Assembly: GCA_023667765.1 (NCBI GenBank)
Contig: JAMOZS010000013.1
Location: forward strand, 1-54,718
Direction of reading: 5' to 3'
DNA length: 54,718 nucleotides
Source of the DNA: Roseburia sp.
GTDB taxonomy: Bacteria > Bacillota > Clostridia > Lachnospirales > Lachnospiraceae
In this document: positions 42,610 to 51,529 of the stretch, piece after piece
How positions within the stretch are numbered: position 1 is the stretch's first letter
How the letters are laid out: each line of letters begins with the position of its first letter
Translations under genes and position numbers: made by a program
Notes under the pieces: generated by a model
What the model saw: only the letters and a program-made list of their open reading frames with translations
Told to the model about the DNA's origin: nothing
The model's database searches: none

Positions 42610-43888
42610 GCTTCCTCACAATCTCCATCAATGGGCCCAGATAGGACAAAGAACCAAAAGCCAGTATCACATCCTCTTTTCCGGCTAACAGCCTGCTAAG
42701 CTCCACCGCTTCCTCCAGACTGTCCACGGCTGTCACCTGCGGATGCACCTTCGCAATCTCCTGGGCCAGCTCAAGGCTGCTCATGGCCCTGGGATTTTCC
42801 GGCGGTGTCACCGTGATAACCTGCTCCGCATATTGATACGTCAGCGCAATGACCCTTTCGCATTCCTTGTCCCTCAACATTCCTATTATATAGATAATTC
42901 TCTTATTTGTAAAATACAATTCCACAGAATCCGCAAGTTTTTGTGCCGCGTCCTCATTATGGGCTCCGTCCGCTATAAACAGGGGATTTTTATCAAGCAC
43001 TGTCAAGCGCCCTTCCCAGACCGTCTCCTTCAACCCCTTTCGCAGCGCCGCCTCTTTTACCGGATACCCCCGCCTTTCCAGCAGCCTTAAGGTATCAAGG
43101 GCCAAAACCGCATTGGCAATCTGGTATTTTCCCCCCAGAATAATCTCCAGCTTCCTGCAGCCGCCATAATCAAAGGTCTGTCTCTCCAAACCATACTTGA
43201 TATGTGTCGCCTTACTTACATCCGAAAGGTGAAATACAGCCCCCTTCCTCCCGGCCTCTTCCTGCACTGTCTTTAAAACAGTTTCCTTTTGCTGCATACA
43301 AATAACATCACATCCGTTTTTTATGATACCTGCCTTCTGCGTGGCAATTTCCTCCAGGCTGTCCCCCAGAAATCTCATATGGTCTCTCCCAACAGACGTA
43401 ATAACCGCCACCAGCGTACTATTCACAAGATTGGTGGCGTCCAGAAGGCCTCCCATCCCCGTTTCCAGAACCACTATATCACATTTCTGCTCCTTAAAGT
43501 ACCAGAAGGCCAGGGCAGTCTCCACCTCAAAGGGCGTAGGCTGGGGCAATCCCCGCCGCGTCATTCGCAGACATTTCTCCCGGACAAGCTCCATCCCCTC
43601 ACAGAGCGCTTTTTTGGTAATCTTTCTTCCGTTTACCTGAATACGCTCCCGATAATCAAATATAACAGGTGATATATATCTTCCCACCCGATATCCGCCG
43701 CATTTTAAAATCGTGGAAATATATGCCAGCACGGAGCCCTTTCCATTCGTGCCCGCTATATGCACAAAGCGAAGGGAATCCTGAGGATTCCCCAGAAGCC
43801 CGCATAAAGTCTTTATACTTTCAAGTCCCGGCACGATACCGATGGGGGAAATACTCTCTATATAATCCATAGCCTCTTTATAATTCAT
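42551..43888 (-). CDS. folC: Folylpolyglutamate / dihydrofolate synthase
   Basis: 445 residues. The P-loop [48 protein letters not shown] and [15 protein letters not shown] are FolC motifs. It adds glutamate to folates and dihydropteroate. The ATG at 43888 is chosen for AGGAGAA upstream and agreement with family N-termini ([11 protein letters not shown]); an in-frame start 18 bases earlier is possible. First gene of the folate operon. Confidence 0.95.
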   Translation of the reverse strand: MNYKEAMDYIESISPIGIVPGLESIKTLCGLLGNPQDSLRFVHIAGTNGKGSVLAYISTILKCGGYRVGRYISPVIFDYRERIQVNGRKITKKALCEGMELVREKCLRMTRRGLPQPTPFEVETALAFWYFKEQKCDIVVLETGMGGLLDATNLVNSTLVAVITSVGRDHMRFLGDSLEEIATQKAGIIKNGCDVICMQQKETVLKTVQEEAGRKGAVFHLSDVSKATHIKYGLERQTFDYGGCRKLEIILGGKYQIANAVLALDTLRLLERRGYPVKEAALRKGLKETVWEGRLTVLDKNPLFIADGAHNEDAAQKLADSVELYFTNKRIIYIIGMLRDKECERVIALTYQYAEQVITVTPPENPRAMSSLELAQEIAKVHPQVTAVDSLEEAVELSRLLAGKEDVILAFGSLSYLGPLMEIVRKHGESRKDKGSSKTFVRGNR

Positions 43889-43981
43889 CCGCTTCTCCTT
43901 CTGCACTTCTTTCGCTTTGCTTCTCTACTTTTGTTTTCTTTTTCGGCTCTCTCTTCCCGTTTCCGCTCTCGTTTCCCTTTT

Positions 43982-44035
43982 CCATTCTTCTTCTCATAAT
44001 TTTCCGAATCGGGGAAATAATAGGAAGAAGAATGG
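43982..44035. repeat. Long inverted repeat covering the ribosome site of the PF06541 gene
   Basis: CCATTCTTCTTC (43982-43993) and GAAGAAGAATGG (44024-44035) are perfect 12-base arms. AATTTTCC and GGGGAAAT extend the stem inside. The right arm runs into the GGAGGT ribosome site of the next gene (44034-44039), so a folded transcript could mask it. It separates folC from the divergent PF06541 gene. Confidence 0.55.
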
Positions 44036-44046
44036 AGGTCAATCAT

Positions 44047-44463
44047 ATGTCCCTTTCAAATCCCCTGAAAAATTTCAGTCAAAACTTTCTGCGCTGCGGC
44101 CTTGCGGGCTGGTGTATGGAAATACTGTTTACCTCCCTTAACGCCCTGCGCTGCCGTGATTTCAAATTAAAAGGAAACACCTCTCTATGGATGTTTCCCA
44201 TTTATGGCTGCGCCGCTTTTCTGGCTCCCATCAGCCGACTTATAAAGCGCCGCCCCTTTTGGGTGCGTGGACTGACCTACATGTCCCTGATTTTCTCCGC
44301 AGAATATTTCAGCGGCGCCTTTTTAAAACGCCGCGGCCTCTGTCCCTGGGACTATGGCCGGAGCCGCTTTCATATTAACCGCCTGATTCGCTTGGATTAT
44401 GCCCCCTGCTGGTTTGGCGCCGGACTGTTCTTTGAGCGCTTTCTGCTTAAGGAATATCACTGA
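44047..44463 (+). CDS. PF06541-type small membrane protein
   Basis: 138 residues, about four membrane helices. CGLAGWCMEILFTSL, LWMFPIYGCAAFLAP, YFSGAFLKRRGLCPWDYG and LDYAPCWFGAGLFFER are landmarks of the putative ABC-transporter type IV family PF06541, whose role is unknown. The protein at 49780 is a longer relative. The ATG at 44047 follows GGAGGT by 7 bases; the in-frame ATG at 44032 is weaker. It is convergent with, and overlaps by 17 bases, the PH-domain gene. Confidence 0.75.
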   Translation: MSLSNPLKNFSQNFLRCGLAGWCMEILFTSLNALRCRDFKLKGNTSLWMFPIYGCAAFLAPISRLIKRRPFWVRGLTYMSLIFSAEYFSGAFLKRRGLCPWDYGRSRFHINRLIRLDYAPCWFGAGLFFERFLLKEYH

Positions 44464-44824
44464 TATCGTCTATGTCAACAGAACCGATGTCCAGCATATT
44501 CACGGTACGTCTCTTGATTCTGGCCTCCTCGGACTCCTTCAATATAAAGTCTTTTATCGCCCGTGAGTTTTTGATATGTATCAATTGAAGCTTGGGATGA
44601 GTGGTATCACCGGTAAAGCAGGTAATCGTGCCTAATTTAAAGATTCTCTCTATCAGACTGGCCGTATGCTCCACATCCTGAACCTTATACATGTAACAGT
44701 CGTTTTCCCTGACCTTCAGAAATCCATCCTGAATGGTCAGCATATCCTCCTTAATCGTGTATTTCGTGAACGTAAAGGGCAGCCCTAAAAATAACCACCG
44801 TTTTCTTTCTACAAATTCCACCAT
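44447..44824 (-). CDS. Small PH-domain-like protein
   Basis: 125 residues. MVEFVERKRWLFLGLPFTFT and YTIKEDMLTIQDGFLKVREN with CYMYKVQDVEHTASLIERIF follow the beta-strand pattern of bacterial PH domains (bPH2/YdbT-like), here without membrane helices. The C-terminus is acidic (GSVDIDDISDIP). Function unknown. The ATG at 44824 has GGAGAGGG upstream; the longer in-frame reading is not supported. Confidence 0.75.
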   Translation of the reverse strand: MVEFVERKRWLFLGLPFTFTKYTIKEDMLTIQDGFLKVRENDCYMYKVQDVEHTASLIERIFKLGTITCFTGDTTHPKLQLIHIKNSRAIKDFILKESEEARIKRRTVNMLDIGSVDIDDISDIP

Positions 44825-44933
44825 ATTCCCTCTCCTTCTCTCTTTCGTTTGAATAGATTCCGTTGTATTTTTTATTATAAACGATAGCACAACAGAATGC
44901 AAAAACTATTTCTCTTATTTTCCAAATATGCCA

Positions 44934-44962
44934 TTGCAACCCATCCCTTAAAATGGTATGAT
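44934..44962 (+). promoter_or_regulatory. Promoter of the nitroreductase gene
   Basis: TTGCAA (44934-44939), 17 bases, then TATGAT (44957-44962), about 40 bases before the ATG at 45002. Confidence 0.6.
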
Positions 44963-45001
44963 AATTTATGGCAAAAAAACATCACATAAGGAGGGTTTGA
45001 C

Positions 45002-45541
45002 ATGACTGCAAAGGAATGTATCGTGGGGCGCAGAAGCATCCGTCGGTTTACGGATAAGCCAATAGAGCATGCGCTGTTGGAAGAAATCATTGAGACAGCC
45101 AGCTTCGCACCCAGCTGGAAAAATACACAGATTACCCGCTATACCGCTGTGGAGGGCGCCATGAAAGACAAACTGGCACAACAATGCACCTCTGTCTATG
45201 CCGGCAACGCCGCTCATATAAACAGCGCGCCTATGGTAATCGCCGTATCCATTGTTAAAGGACGCTGCGGCTACGAAAAGGACGGTTCCTTTTCTACCGT
45301 GAAGGGCGACGGCTGGCAGATGTTTGATGCCGGTATTGCCAGCGAGGCCTTCTGTCTGGCCGCTTACGAAAAGGGTCTTGGCACCGTTATACTTGGTTTA
45401 TTTGATGTTGCGGAGGCTGCCGCACTGTTGGAAATCCCTGCGGAGCAGGAATTAGTTGCTCTGATTCCCATCGGATATCCCGCAGAGACTCCTGCCGCTC
45501 CAAAGCGCAAAACCGTATCAGACTTATTATCTTACAAATAA
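45002..45541 (+). CDS. Nitroreductase family protein
   Basis: 179 residues. The N-terminus CIVGRRSIRRFTDKPI carries the FMN-phosphate RRSxRxF motif, followed by FAPSWKNTQ and the C-terminal GLGTVILGLFD and IPIGYPAETP. It is a flavin oxidoreductase using NAD(P)H, substrate unknown. The ribosome site AAGGAGGG is strong and an intrinsic terminator follows, so it is probably a single-gene unit. Confidence 0.93.
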   Translation: MTAKECIVGRRSIRRFTDKPIEHALLEEIIETASFAPSWKNTQITRYTAVEGAMKDKLAQQCTSVYAGNAAHINSAPMVIAVSIVKGRCGYEKDGSFSTVKGDGWQMFDAGIASEAFCLAAYEKGLGTVILGLFDVAEAAALLEIPAEQELVALIPIGYPAETPAAPKRKTVSDLLSYK

Positions 45542-45547
45542 TATAAA

Positions 45548-45575
45548 GTCGAAGGATTTTTCCTTCGGCTTTTTT
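45548..45575 (+). terminator. Intrinsic terminator after the nitroreductase gene
   Basis: GTCGAAGGA and TCCTTCGGC pair around a TTTT loop (45548-45569), followed by TTTTTT. It starts 7 bases after the stop codon. Confidence 0.9.
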
Positions 45576-45602
45576 ATGGAAGCTTTCACAGACATTACAT
45601 GA

Positions 45603-45620
45603 TGCGCAGAGAACTGCGCA
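45603..45620 (+). promoter_or_regulatory. Hairpin just before the pyrB ribosome site
   Basis: TGCGCAG and CTGCGCA form a perfect 7-pair stem with an AGAA loop, ending 4 bases before GAGGT of pyrB. It may set translation or mRNA stability. No pyrimidine attenuator (PyrR box plus terminator) was recognised between the upstream terminator and pyrB. Confidence 0.5.
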
Positions 45621-45635
45621 GAAATGAGGTTAACT

Positions 45636-46553
45636 ATGAGACACTTGATGAATCCTTTAGATTTTACTGTCGAAGAGCTGGACAGGCTTTTCGACCTGGC
45701 CGCCGATATCGGTGAGAATATGCCCAAATATGCCCATGCCTGCGATGGCAAAATACTGGCTACCTGCTTTTATGAGCCAAGCACCCGCACCCGACTGAGC
45801 TTTGAATCTGCGATGACTCGATTGGGCGGCAGGGTATTAGGCTTCTCAGACGCCGCATCCTCCTCCGCTTCCAAGGGAGAGAGCGTCAGCGACACCATCC
45901 GGGTTATCTCCTGCTACGCGGATATCTGCGCCATGCGCCATCCCAAGGAAGGCGCTCCCATGGTCGCTGCCGAAAAATCCGGTATTCCGGTTATCAATGC
46001 AGGCGACGGCGGCCATTACCATCCTACCCAGACCCTGACGGATTTGCTCACGATTCGTACCTTGAAGGGCAGACTGAGCGATTTTACCATCGGCCTCTGC
46101 GGTGACCTGAAATTCGGCCGTACCGTCCATTCCCTGATTAATGCGCTGGTACGCTATCCGAACATCCGCTTTATCTTTATCTCCCCGGAGGAGCTGCGGG
46201 TGCCCGATTACATTATTGATATGCTTCACGAAAAAAACATTCCCTTTGAGGAAGTCATCCGACTGGAAAATGTTATGCCCCGGCTTGACCTCTTATACAT
46301 GACCCGCGTACAGAAGGAACGCTTCTTCAATGAAGAGGATTATGTGCGCTTAAAAGACTTCTATATTCTGGATACCCCTAAAATGGCGCTGGCCAGGGAA
46401 GATATGCTGGTTCTTCACCCTCTCCCCAGAGTCAATGAAATTTCCGTGGAGGTGGACGAGGACCCCAGAGCCTCTTATTTTAAACAGGCTCAATTCGGCG
46501 TATATGTGCGCATGGCTCTGATTTTAACCCTGTTGCAGATAAAGCTTTCCTAA
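45636..46553 (+). CDS. pyrB: Aspartate carbamoyltransferase catalytic chain
   Basis: 305 residues. The carbamoyl phosphate site [16 protein letters not shown], then [11 protein letters not shown] in the 80s loop, [11 protein letters not shown], and [13 protein letters not shown] and HPLPRVNEI toward the C-terminus. It forms carbamoyl-aspartate in pyrimidine synthesis. The ATG at 45636 follows GAGGT by 6 bases; an earlier in-frame ATG at 45624 overlaps that site. It is followed by pyrI, so a regulated holoenzyme is expected. Confidence 0.97.
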   Translation: MRHLMNPLDFTVEELDRLFDLAADIGENMPKYAHACDGKILATCFYEPSTRTRLSFESAMTRLGGRVLGFSDAASSSASKGESVSDTIRVISCYADICAMRHPKEGAPMVAAEKSGIPVINAGDGGHYHPTQTLTDLLTIRTLKGRLSDFTIGLCGDLKFGRTVHSLINALVRYPNIRFIFISPEELRVPDYIIDMLHEKNIPFEEVIRLENVMPRLDLLYMTRVQKERFFNEEDYVRLKDFYILDTPKMALAREDMLVLHPLPRVNEISVEVDEDPRASYFKQAQFGVYVRMALILTLLQIKLS

Positions 46554-46616
46554 GGAAGCGCTGGGCCTGTGTCCGCGCTGCGACACAAAATTGGCGCATC
46601 CCTCAAGAGGCAGCGC
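46550..46616. repeat. Dispersed repeat and stem-loop between pyrB and pyrI
   Basis: CTAAGGAAGCGCTG (46550-46563) is identical to the start of the palindromic repeat at 22884 and contains the pyrB stop codon. GCGCTG (46558-46563) pairs with CAGCGC (46611-46616), enclosing a second stem TGTGTC/GACACA (46568-46587). The 78-base spacer is therefore mostly structured. Confidence 0.6.
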
Positions 46617-46631
46617 AGAAATGAGGAACAT

Positions 46632-47072
46632 ATGTTAAATGTAGGAAAAATTGAAGAAGGATTTGTATTGGACCATATCAAGGCCGGAAAAAGCCTTTCC
46701 ATTTATGAGCATCTTCAGTTGAACAAACTGGACTGCACTGTAGCGATTATCAAAAATGCCCGCAGTAATAAAATGGGTAAAAAAGACATTCTAAAAGTAG
46801 AATGTGATATCAACCTGCTGGATTTGGATGTGCTTGCCTTTATCGACCACAATATCACCGTAAATGTCATCAAAAACGGCGAAATTGTGGCAAAGAAAGA
46901 ACTGATTCTGCCTCAGCAGATTAAAAATGTCATCAAATGCCACAACCCCCGCTGCATCACCTCCATCGAACAGGAGCTGCCTCATATCTTCATACTGGCA
47001 GACCCTGACAAGGAGATTTACCGCTGCAAATACTGCGAAGAGAAATACAGCGAGAATGCCAAATCCCTGTAA
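46632..47072 (+). CDS. pyrI: Aspartate carbamoyltransferase regulatory chain
   Basis: 146 residues. The nucleotide-binding N-terminal domain (LNVGKIEEGFVLDHIKAGK) is followed by the zinc domain with CHNPRC and CKYC, the four Cys ligands that hold the regulatory chain to PyrB. It gives allosteric control by CTP/ATP in known holoenzymes. The ATG at 46632 follows GAGG; the in-frame start 63 bases earlier would read through the stem-loop and is rejected. Confidence 0.96.
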   Translation: MLNVGKIEEGFVLDHIKAGKSLSIYEHLQLNKLDCTVAIIKNARSNKMGKKDILKVECDINLLDLDVLAFIDHNITVNVIKNGEIVAKKELILPQQIKNVIKCHNPRCITSIEQELPHIFILADPDKEIYRCKYCEEKYSENAKSL

Positions 47073-47138
47073 ACAATACCCGTAGGTCTTTCTCTTTGCC
47101 ATAATAAACGCAAGGGCAGCAGGATGATATATTGGTTT

Positions 47139-49025
47139 TTATTCATTCCGGAGCACGGGGAAGCTCAGAAGCACCTTAAATAAATCACCGTCAATGACAA
47201 TCTCCATGCTGCCCTGCTGAAGCTCCGCCAGACTTTTCGCTATGGAAAGTCCCAGTCCGTTTCCTTCCATATTCCGGGACTTGTCTCCCCGCACAAACCT
47301 CTCCTGAAGCTCCTCTCCAGATATCTCCAACGCATACCTGGACATATTGCGGAAAATCACCACCGCCTGCCTTTCTCTCTCCTCCAGTGTCAGATATACC
47401 CGGGAGTTCTCCTGCGCATATTTACACACATTATTCAACAGATTGTCAAATATTCTCCACAGATGCCGACCGTCCGCCATAATATAAATGGCCTCCTCGG
47501 GCTGCCTGGCAATCAAGGTCAGATTCCGTTGGGCAAACCGCTTCTCGTACTCCCCCGCCGCCTGAGTGAGCAATACTCCTATTTCACATCTCTCCAGATT
47601 CACTTCAAGATTACCTGTGGTCGCCTTGGAAGCGTCAATCAAATCATCCAAAAGCTTTTTGAGCCCCTTGGACTGGCGGAGCAGCACTTCTGCATATTCG
47701 CTTACCTTCTCAGGCTCAACCCCCTTATTTCCCAGCAAATCGGCATAATTAATAATCGAAGTGAGCGGTGTCTTTAAATCATGGGACACATTTGTGATAA
47801 GCTCCGTCTTTAAACGCTCGCTCTTCATGCGCTCCTCCACCGCCCTGGTCATACCCTCGCCGATATGATTCAAATTATCGCCATGCTTCTTAAAATCCCG
47901 AAACATACGGGAGGTATCCAGCTTATAATTTAAATCGCCGGCAGCCAGAGCCTCGCTGGCCTTCTGCAGCTTTTTACACAGCAGCGCACAATAAATAATC
48001 ACCGGAAACAGCACCAGCTTTTCCCCAAACCAGAATACACAAAACTCCCATCTACTGTCAAAGAACCTGATAGCCAAGAGCTCCGCCAAGGAAAGAACCG
48101 CAAAAAGAATAGCCGTAGCCGGTACCAATGGTATGCTTTTTCCCAACCACTTGATAAAAGCCGCTCCCCTCCCAACCTGACGCCGTAGAAAAACCAAAAA
48201 CACATAAATCAGCGTACGCTTCCACCATTTTCCCTGCTTCAGCCGTACCACAAATTCCATGAGATAAAGCATTCCCAATACCACCGCTACCGCTACAGCT
48301 GCCATCACGATTACCAGCGCGGTCCATTCACTGACATAGGAAAGCGTATCCATAACCTCTTTTGCTCCCACTGCCATAATCCCTGCCAAAGCCACCGTCA
48401 ACACGTCAAAATGTATGGGCGCCATAATACCCGGCACGATTTCTTCCCTTCCCTTTACATGCCCTGCAGACAGCAATAACAGAAACATGCAAAAGAAAGC
48501 CAGCAGAATGGAAACGCTGCCTATTGCAGATATCACCGGACGATAGGTCGTTAAAAGAGCAACCTTTCTGCCCATTTCCCTGTATTCCTCATATAATACC
48601 CTGTATGCGTCCTGAACAGGGAAGGTGTCATCCACATAGATATAATAGTTATAGGTCTTATATCCAATTGGCACATCCTCCACCACCAGCCGAAAACGGG
48701 TATCGAATCCGTCGTAGGTATCTCCCAATACGCTGTTCCCGTTTACGGCCTCCAGACGATAGCTCACATTGCGTGAGTTGCTATATCTCTCGGCCTCCTT
48801 GCCGTTTGCTCTCTGATAGCATTCGTTAATATAGCGGTAATCCTCCATGGCCTGTTCCAACACAGCCTCTTCAAAAGTTGTTTTGGCGGCCTTCCGGATA
48901 TAAACTTCCCCTGCAATACAAGCTGTGAGAAGCAGAATGCTTATCACCAACAGAACAAATTCCAGTACACGATAGAAAAAATTCCCCTGGAACGCTTTCC
49001 TTCTCTTCACCTTCTCCGCCTTCAT
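47139..49025 (-). CDS. Membrane sensor histidine kinase
   Basis: 628 residues. An N-terminal helix (about 20-40) is followed by an extracellular domain (about 41-160). Further membrane helices occupy about 163-345, then a HAMP-like segment (KASEALAAGDLNYKLD) and the kinase core. Phospho-His lies in LITNVSHDLKTPLTSIIN; the ATPase boxes are DNLLNNVCKYA and GNGLGLSIAKS. The start overlaps the regulator stop as ATGA, so they are coupled. The signal is unknown; a cell-envelope role would fit the many-helix input region. Confidence 0.93.
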   Translation of the reverse strand: MKAEKVKRRKAFQGNFFYRVLEFVLLVISILLLTACIAGEVYIRKAAKTTFEEAVLEQAMEDYRYINECYQRANGKEAERYSNSRNVSYRLEAVNGNSVLGDTYDGFDTRFRLVVEDVPIGYKTYNYYIYVDDTFPVQDAYRVLYEEYREMGRKVALLTTYRPVISAIGSVSILLAFFCMFLLLLSAGHVKGREEIVPGIMAPIHFDVLTVALAGIMAVGAKEVMDTLSYVSEWTALVIVMAAVAVAVVLGMLYLMEFVVRLKQGKWWKRTLIYVFLVFLRRQVGRGAAFIKWLGKSIPLVPATAILFAVLSLAELLAIRFFDSRWEFCVFWFGEKLVLFPVIIYCALLCKKLQKASEALAAGDLNYKLDTSRMFRDFKKHGDNLNHIGEGMTRAVEERMKSERLKTELITNVSHDLKTPLTSIINYADLLGNKGVEPEKVSEYAEVLLRQSKGLKKLLDDLIDASKATTGNLEVNLERCEIGVLLTQAAGEYEKRFAQRNLTLIARQPEEAIYIMADGRHLWRIFDNLLNNVCKYAQENSRVYLTLEERERQAVVIFRNMSRYALEISGEELQERFVRGDKSRNMEGNGLGLSIAKSLAELQQGSMEIVIDGDLFKVLLSFPVLRNE

Positions 49026-49720
49026 TCTCTGCTTCCTTTCTCCATCTTATAACCCTGCCCCCAGACCACCTTCAGATATCTTGGCTCCGCAGGATTAATC
49101 TCCAGCTTCTCACGAATATGGCGGATATGTACCGCTACCGTATTTTCACTTCCAAGAGGAATATCATTCCAGATTTTCGTATAAATTTCCTTCGGCGAAA
49201 AAACCTGACCGGGATTCTCCATAAGAAGCTTCAGAATATCATACTCCGTAGGGGTAAGCGCCACCGGCTCCCCGTCCAGTGTGACGGTCTTTTCCTTGTC
49301 ATCCAGCTCTATGCCCCCCAGCTTCAGTACGGATTCCTTCACGCTTCCGCCTCCCAACTGCATATACCGGCGCAGTTGAGACCTCACCCGAGCCGCAACC
49401 TCCATTGGATTAAAAGGCTTTGTGATATAATCGTCCGCTCCCACATTCAAGCCCAGCAGCTTATCGGAATCCTCGCTTTTCGCCGTGAGCAGTATAATCG
49501 GCACATTACTGCTCTCCCGGATTTTTACCATGGTAGAGATGCCGTCCAGCTCCGGCATCATAATATCCAGAAGCACCAGATGAATCTCATTCTCCGAAAT
49601 AATCTTAAGCGCCTCTCTGCCGTTAAAAGCTTCAAAAATCCTGTAATTCTCGTCATAGAGATAAATTTTCAAAGCATTCACAATATCTCTTTCATCGTCA
49701 CAAACTAATATATGATACAT
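49022..49720 (-). CDS. OmpR-family response regulator
   Basis: 232 residues. The receiver domain has ILVCDDERDIVNAL with the phospho-Asp in LVLLDIMMPELDG and the Lys in ADDYITKPFNP. The C-terminal winged helix ends with NTVAVHIRHIREKLE and YLKVVWGQGYKME. The ATG at 49720 matches the family start; an in-frame start 48 bases earlier is less likely. It controls genes that cannot be named from the sequence. Confidence 0.95.
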   Translation of the reverse strand: MYHILVCDDERDIVNALKIYLYDENYRIFEAFNGREALKIISENEIHLVLLDIMMPELDGISTMVKIRESSNVPIILLTAKSEDSDKLLGLNVGADDYITKPFNPMEVAARVRSQLRRYMQLGGGSVKESVLKLGGIELDDKEKTVTLDGEPVALTPTEYDILKLLMENPGQVFSPKEIYTKIWNDIPLGSENTVAVHIRHIREKLEINPAEPRYLKVVWGQGYKMEKGSRE

Positions 49721-49779
49721 CTCATACCCCATTCCTGCCACGATACCCGCTTTGGGCTCTTTTCTCATATTTCTGAATT

Positions 49780-50622
49780 TTATCTGCTCCTTTTTTCCTC
49801 TATCAGCTTCCTAAGCTCTTCAAAGCTTTCCTTAAACTGTATGGATTGCATAGTGGAATTGCCCCTTATCACATGGCGCATGCTTCCCTCCAGATGCTGC
49901 AGCATAGCGGCCCTTCTGGTCTCCCATTCCTGCTTGCGGACAGTCAGATTCAGAACCAGCTGCTCCTTGCGCTCCGAAAATTCCTCCTTGAACTCTTCCC
50001 TGCGTTCGGACAGCTCCTCCTCCGTCAACGCAATCACCACATCCAGACGCTTCTGGACATGCGCAAGCTCCTCCTTGGCCCTCTCCAGCTTTACCAGCAC
50101 ATCTCTCAAATCCAGAGCCGTCTTGAAAGCCACCGCAAAATCCGCAAAAATAACGGCTGTCAGCACAAAGGTTACCAGCGTCAGAAGGGCCGAAGGAATC
50201 AACAGGACCAAATACTCCACAGGCTTATGCAGATAATTCGTCATCAATATGGTAAGAACGCCCCAGGCCAATGTGGAGCTAAGACAGATGTGACCCTGAA
50301 AATTGAATCTCTGATTGGAATAATCCCAATAACGCACATGAAACAAAGCCTCCATCACGACTCCCGTCACATATTCCAGAGCCGTGGCTCCCACGCAGCC
50401 GGCCAAATACACCAGAACCACATGATTCTGAAACGGCATGGACACCACCAGCATCATAATCGCGCCGCTTCCATATAAGGGAAGAAAGGGCCCTCTCATA
50501 AAGCCTCTGTTTACCGGTTTTCGTGACTTTAACGAAACAAAGGCGGATTCAAAGCACCAGCCCAGAAAACAATACACATAAAAGAAAAATATCCACTGTA
50601 CTATCGTATAATGATATAACAT
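49780..50622 (-). CDS. PF06541-type membrane protein with coiled-coil tail
   Basis: 280 residues. Four or five membrane helices (about 8-150) with the PF06541 landmarks YCFLGWCFESAFVSL, RGPFLPLYGSGA, VTGVVMEALFHVRYWDYS and HICLSS. A long charged coiled coil follows (about 165-278; DVLVKLERAKEELAHVQKRL, REEFKEEFSERKEQ). Longer than the 138-residue relative at 44047. Function unknown. It lies 59 bases before the response regulator and may be in the same transcript. Confidence 0.8.
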   Translation of the reverse strand: MLYHYTIVQWIFFFYVYCFLGWCFESAFVSLKSRKPVNRGFMRGPFLPLYGSGAIMMLVVSMPFQNHVVLVYLAGCVGATALEYVTGVVMEALFHVRYWDYSNQRFNFQGHICLSSTLAWGVLTILMTNYLHKPVEYLVLLIPSALLTLVTFVLTAVIFADFAVAFKTALDLRDVLVKLERAKEELAHVQKRLDVVIALTEEELSERREEFKEEFSERKEQLVLNLTVRKQEWETRRAAMLQHLEGSMRHVIRGNSTMQSIQFKESFEELRKLIEEKRSR

Positions 50623-50678
50623 ATTTCACCTCCTGCGCCGCTCTCTGCGCATCATCCATGCTTTCCGCCCTTTTTATC

Positions 50679-51449
50679 TCAGCGAAACACCGCTATCTCC
50701 ACATGCAGCTTTCCCTTTCTGGTCTCTCCCAGCTCTCCCTGATAGATATATTTTCCATACCCCCTGGCATTGACCGTCTCCCCTGCCTTGAGCAGACGGG
50801 AATTGTTTTCGCAGAGCCTGCCGTTCACAAACATCCTGCCGGCCCGAAACAGCTCCAGACATTCCCCTCTGGACAGGTGGTACACTTTAGCTGTCACCCC
50901 GTCGACTCTGGAGGAGGACACCTGCAGTAATTCCTTCTCGGGCTCCTTTTGGGGAATCTCCCGATAATCCGCTGTTCTATGGCAGGTTACCCGGGTATGC
51001 TTTATCTGCCTGAGATTCTCACAGATAAAATCTCCCATCGACTCCAGACAGAACAGATAAGCTTCTCTGTCTCCCACCCGGATATCTCCCAGTGTGCTGC
51101 GCTCAATACCCAGATTCATCAACGCCCCCAGAAAATCCCTGTGGGAAAGCTCATCCGCAAATTTATACATCAATGGCTGTATATGAATACAGGCCATGGG
51201 AAAATCTGTCTCATAGCCAAGCTCCGTCGGATTTCCGAAGCGCAGAATCCGACGGTCTGCATTTTCGTATCCTCCTGCAAACTCACAGCCCGCATAGCGA
51301 AGCTCCTCCTCCATCCGCCAGAAGCACTCCTGCTCATTGAGGCCCAGGAAACCCGTAAAAGTAAAAATGCCCTGGCGAAAGGATTTATCCGCCAGCTCCC
51401 GAAAGCGCTTCCTAAGCTGTTGTGTTTCCTTCTCCTGTTCCCTTTCCAT
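50679..51449 (-). CDS. ylmH: YlmH-like S4-domain RNA-binding protein
   Basis: 256 residues. The N-terminal domain (TFTGFLGLNEQECFWRME, IHIQPLMYKFADELSHRD, LGDIRVGDREAYLF) is the YlmH fold. The C-terminal S4 domain begins near 175 with SSSRVDGVTAKVYHLSR and FVNGRLCENNSRLL. YlmH binds ribosomes and 50S-peptidyl-tRNA and is usually in the division cluster; here it stands alone. Ribosome site is moderate (GGAAAGGG region). Confidence 0.9.
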   Translation of the reverse strand: MEREQEKETQQLRKRFRELADKSFRQGIFTFTGFLGLNEQECFWRMEEELRYAGCEFAGGYENADRRILRFGNPTELGYETDFPMACIHIQPLMYKFADELSHRDFLGALMNLGIERSTLGDIRVGDREAYLFCLESMGDFICENLRQIKHTRVTCHRTADYREIPQKEPEKELLQVSSSRVDGVTAKVYHLSRGECLELFRAGRMFVNGRLCENNSRLLKAGETVNARGYGKYIYQGELGETRKGKLHVEIAVFR

Positions 51450-51506
51450 ATTCCCCGTATCCTTTCTGTTTTGCCGCCGACGGCTTTCCTCCTGCGCTGC
51501 GCCGAC

Positions 51507-51528
51507 AAAAAAGCTGCCCTTGGGCAGC
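51507..51528 (-). terminator. Intrinsic terminator after the CobW/YcgQ-like gene
   Basis: On the minus strand GCTGCCC and GGGCAGC pair around AA and are followed by TTTTTT. It begins 2 bases after the stop codon at 51530. Confidence 0.9.
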
Positions 51529-51529
51529 C

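Noticed and set aside
45576-45636. PyrR-type attenuator before pyrB
   Set aside because: Only a short hairpin is found; there is no antiterminator/terminator pair or U-run after it.
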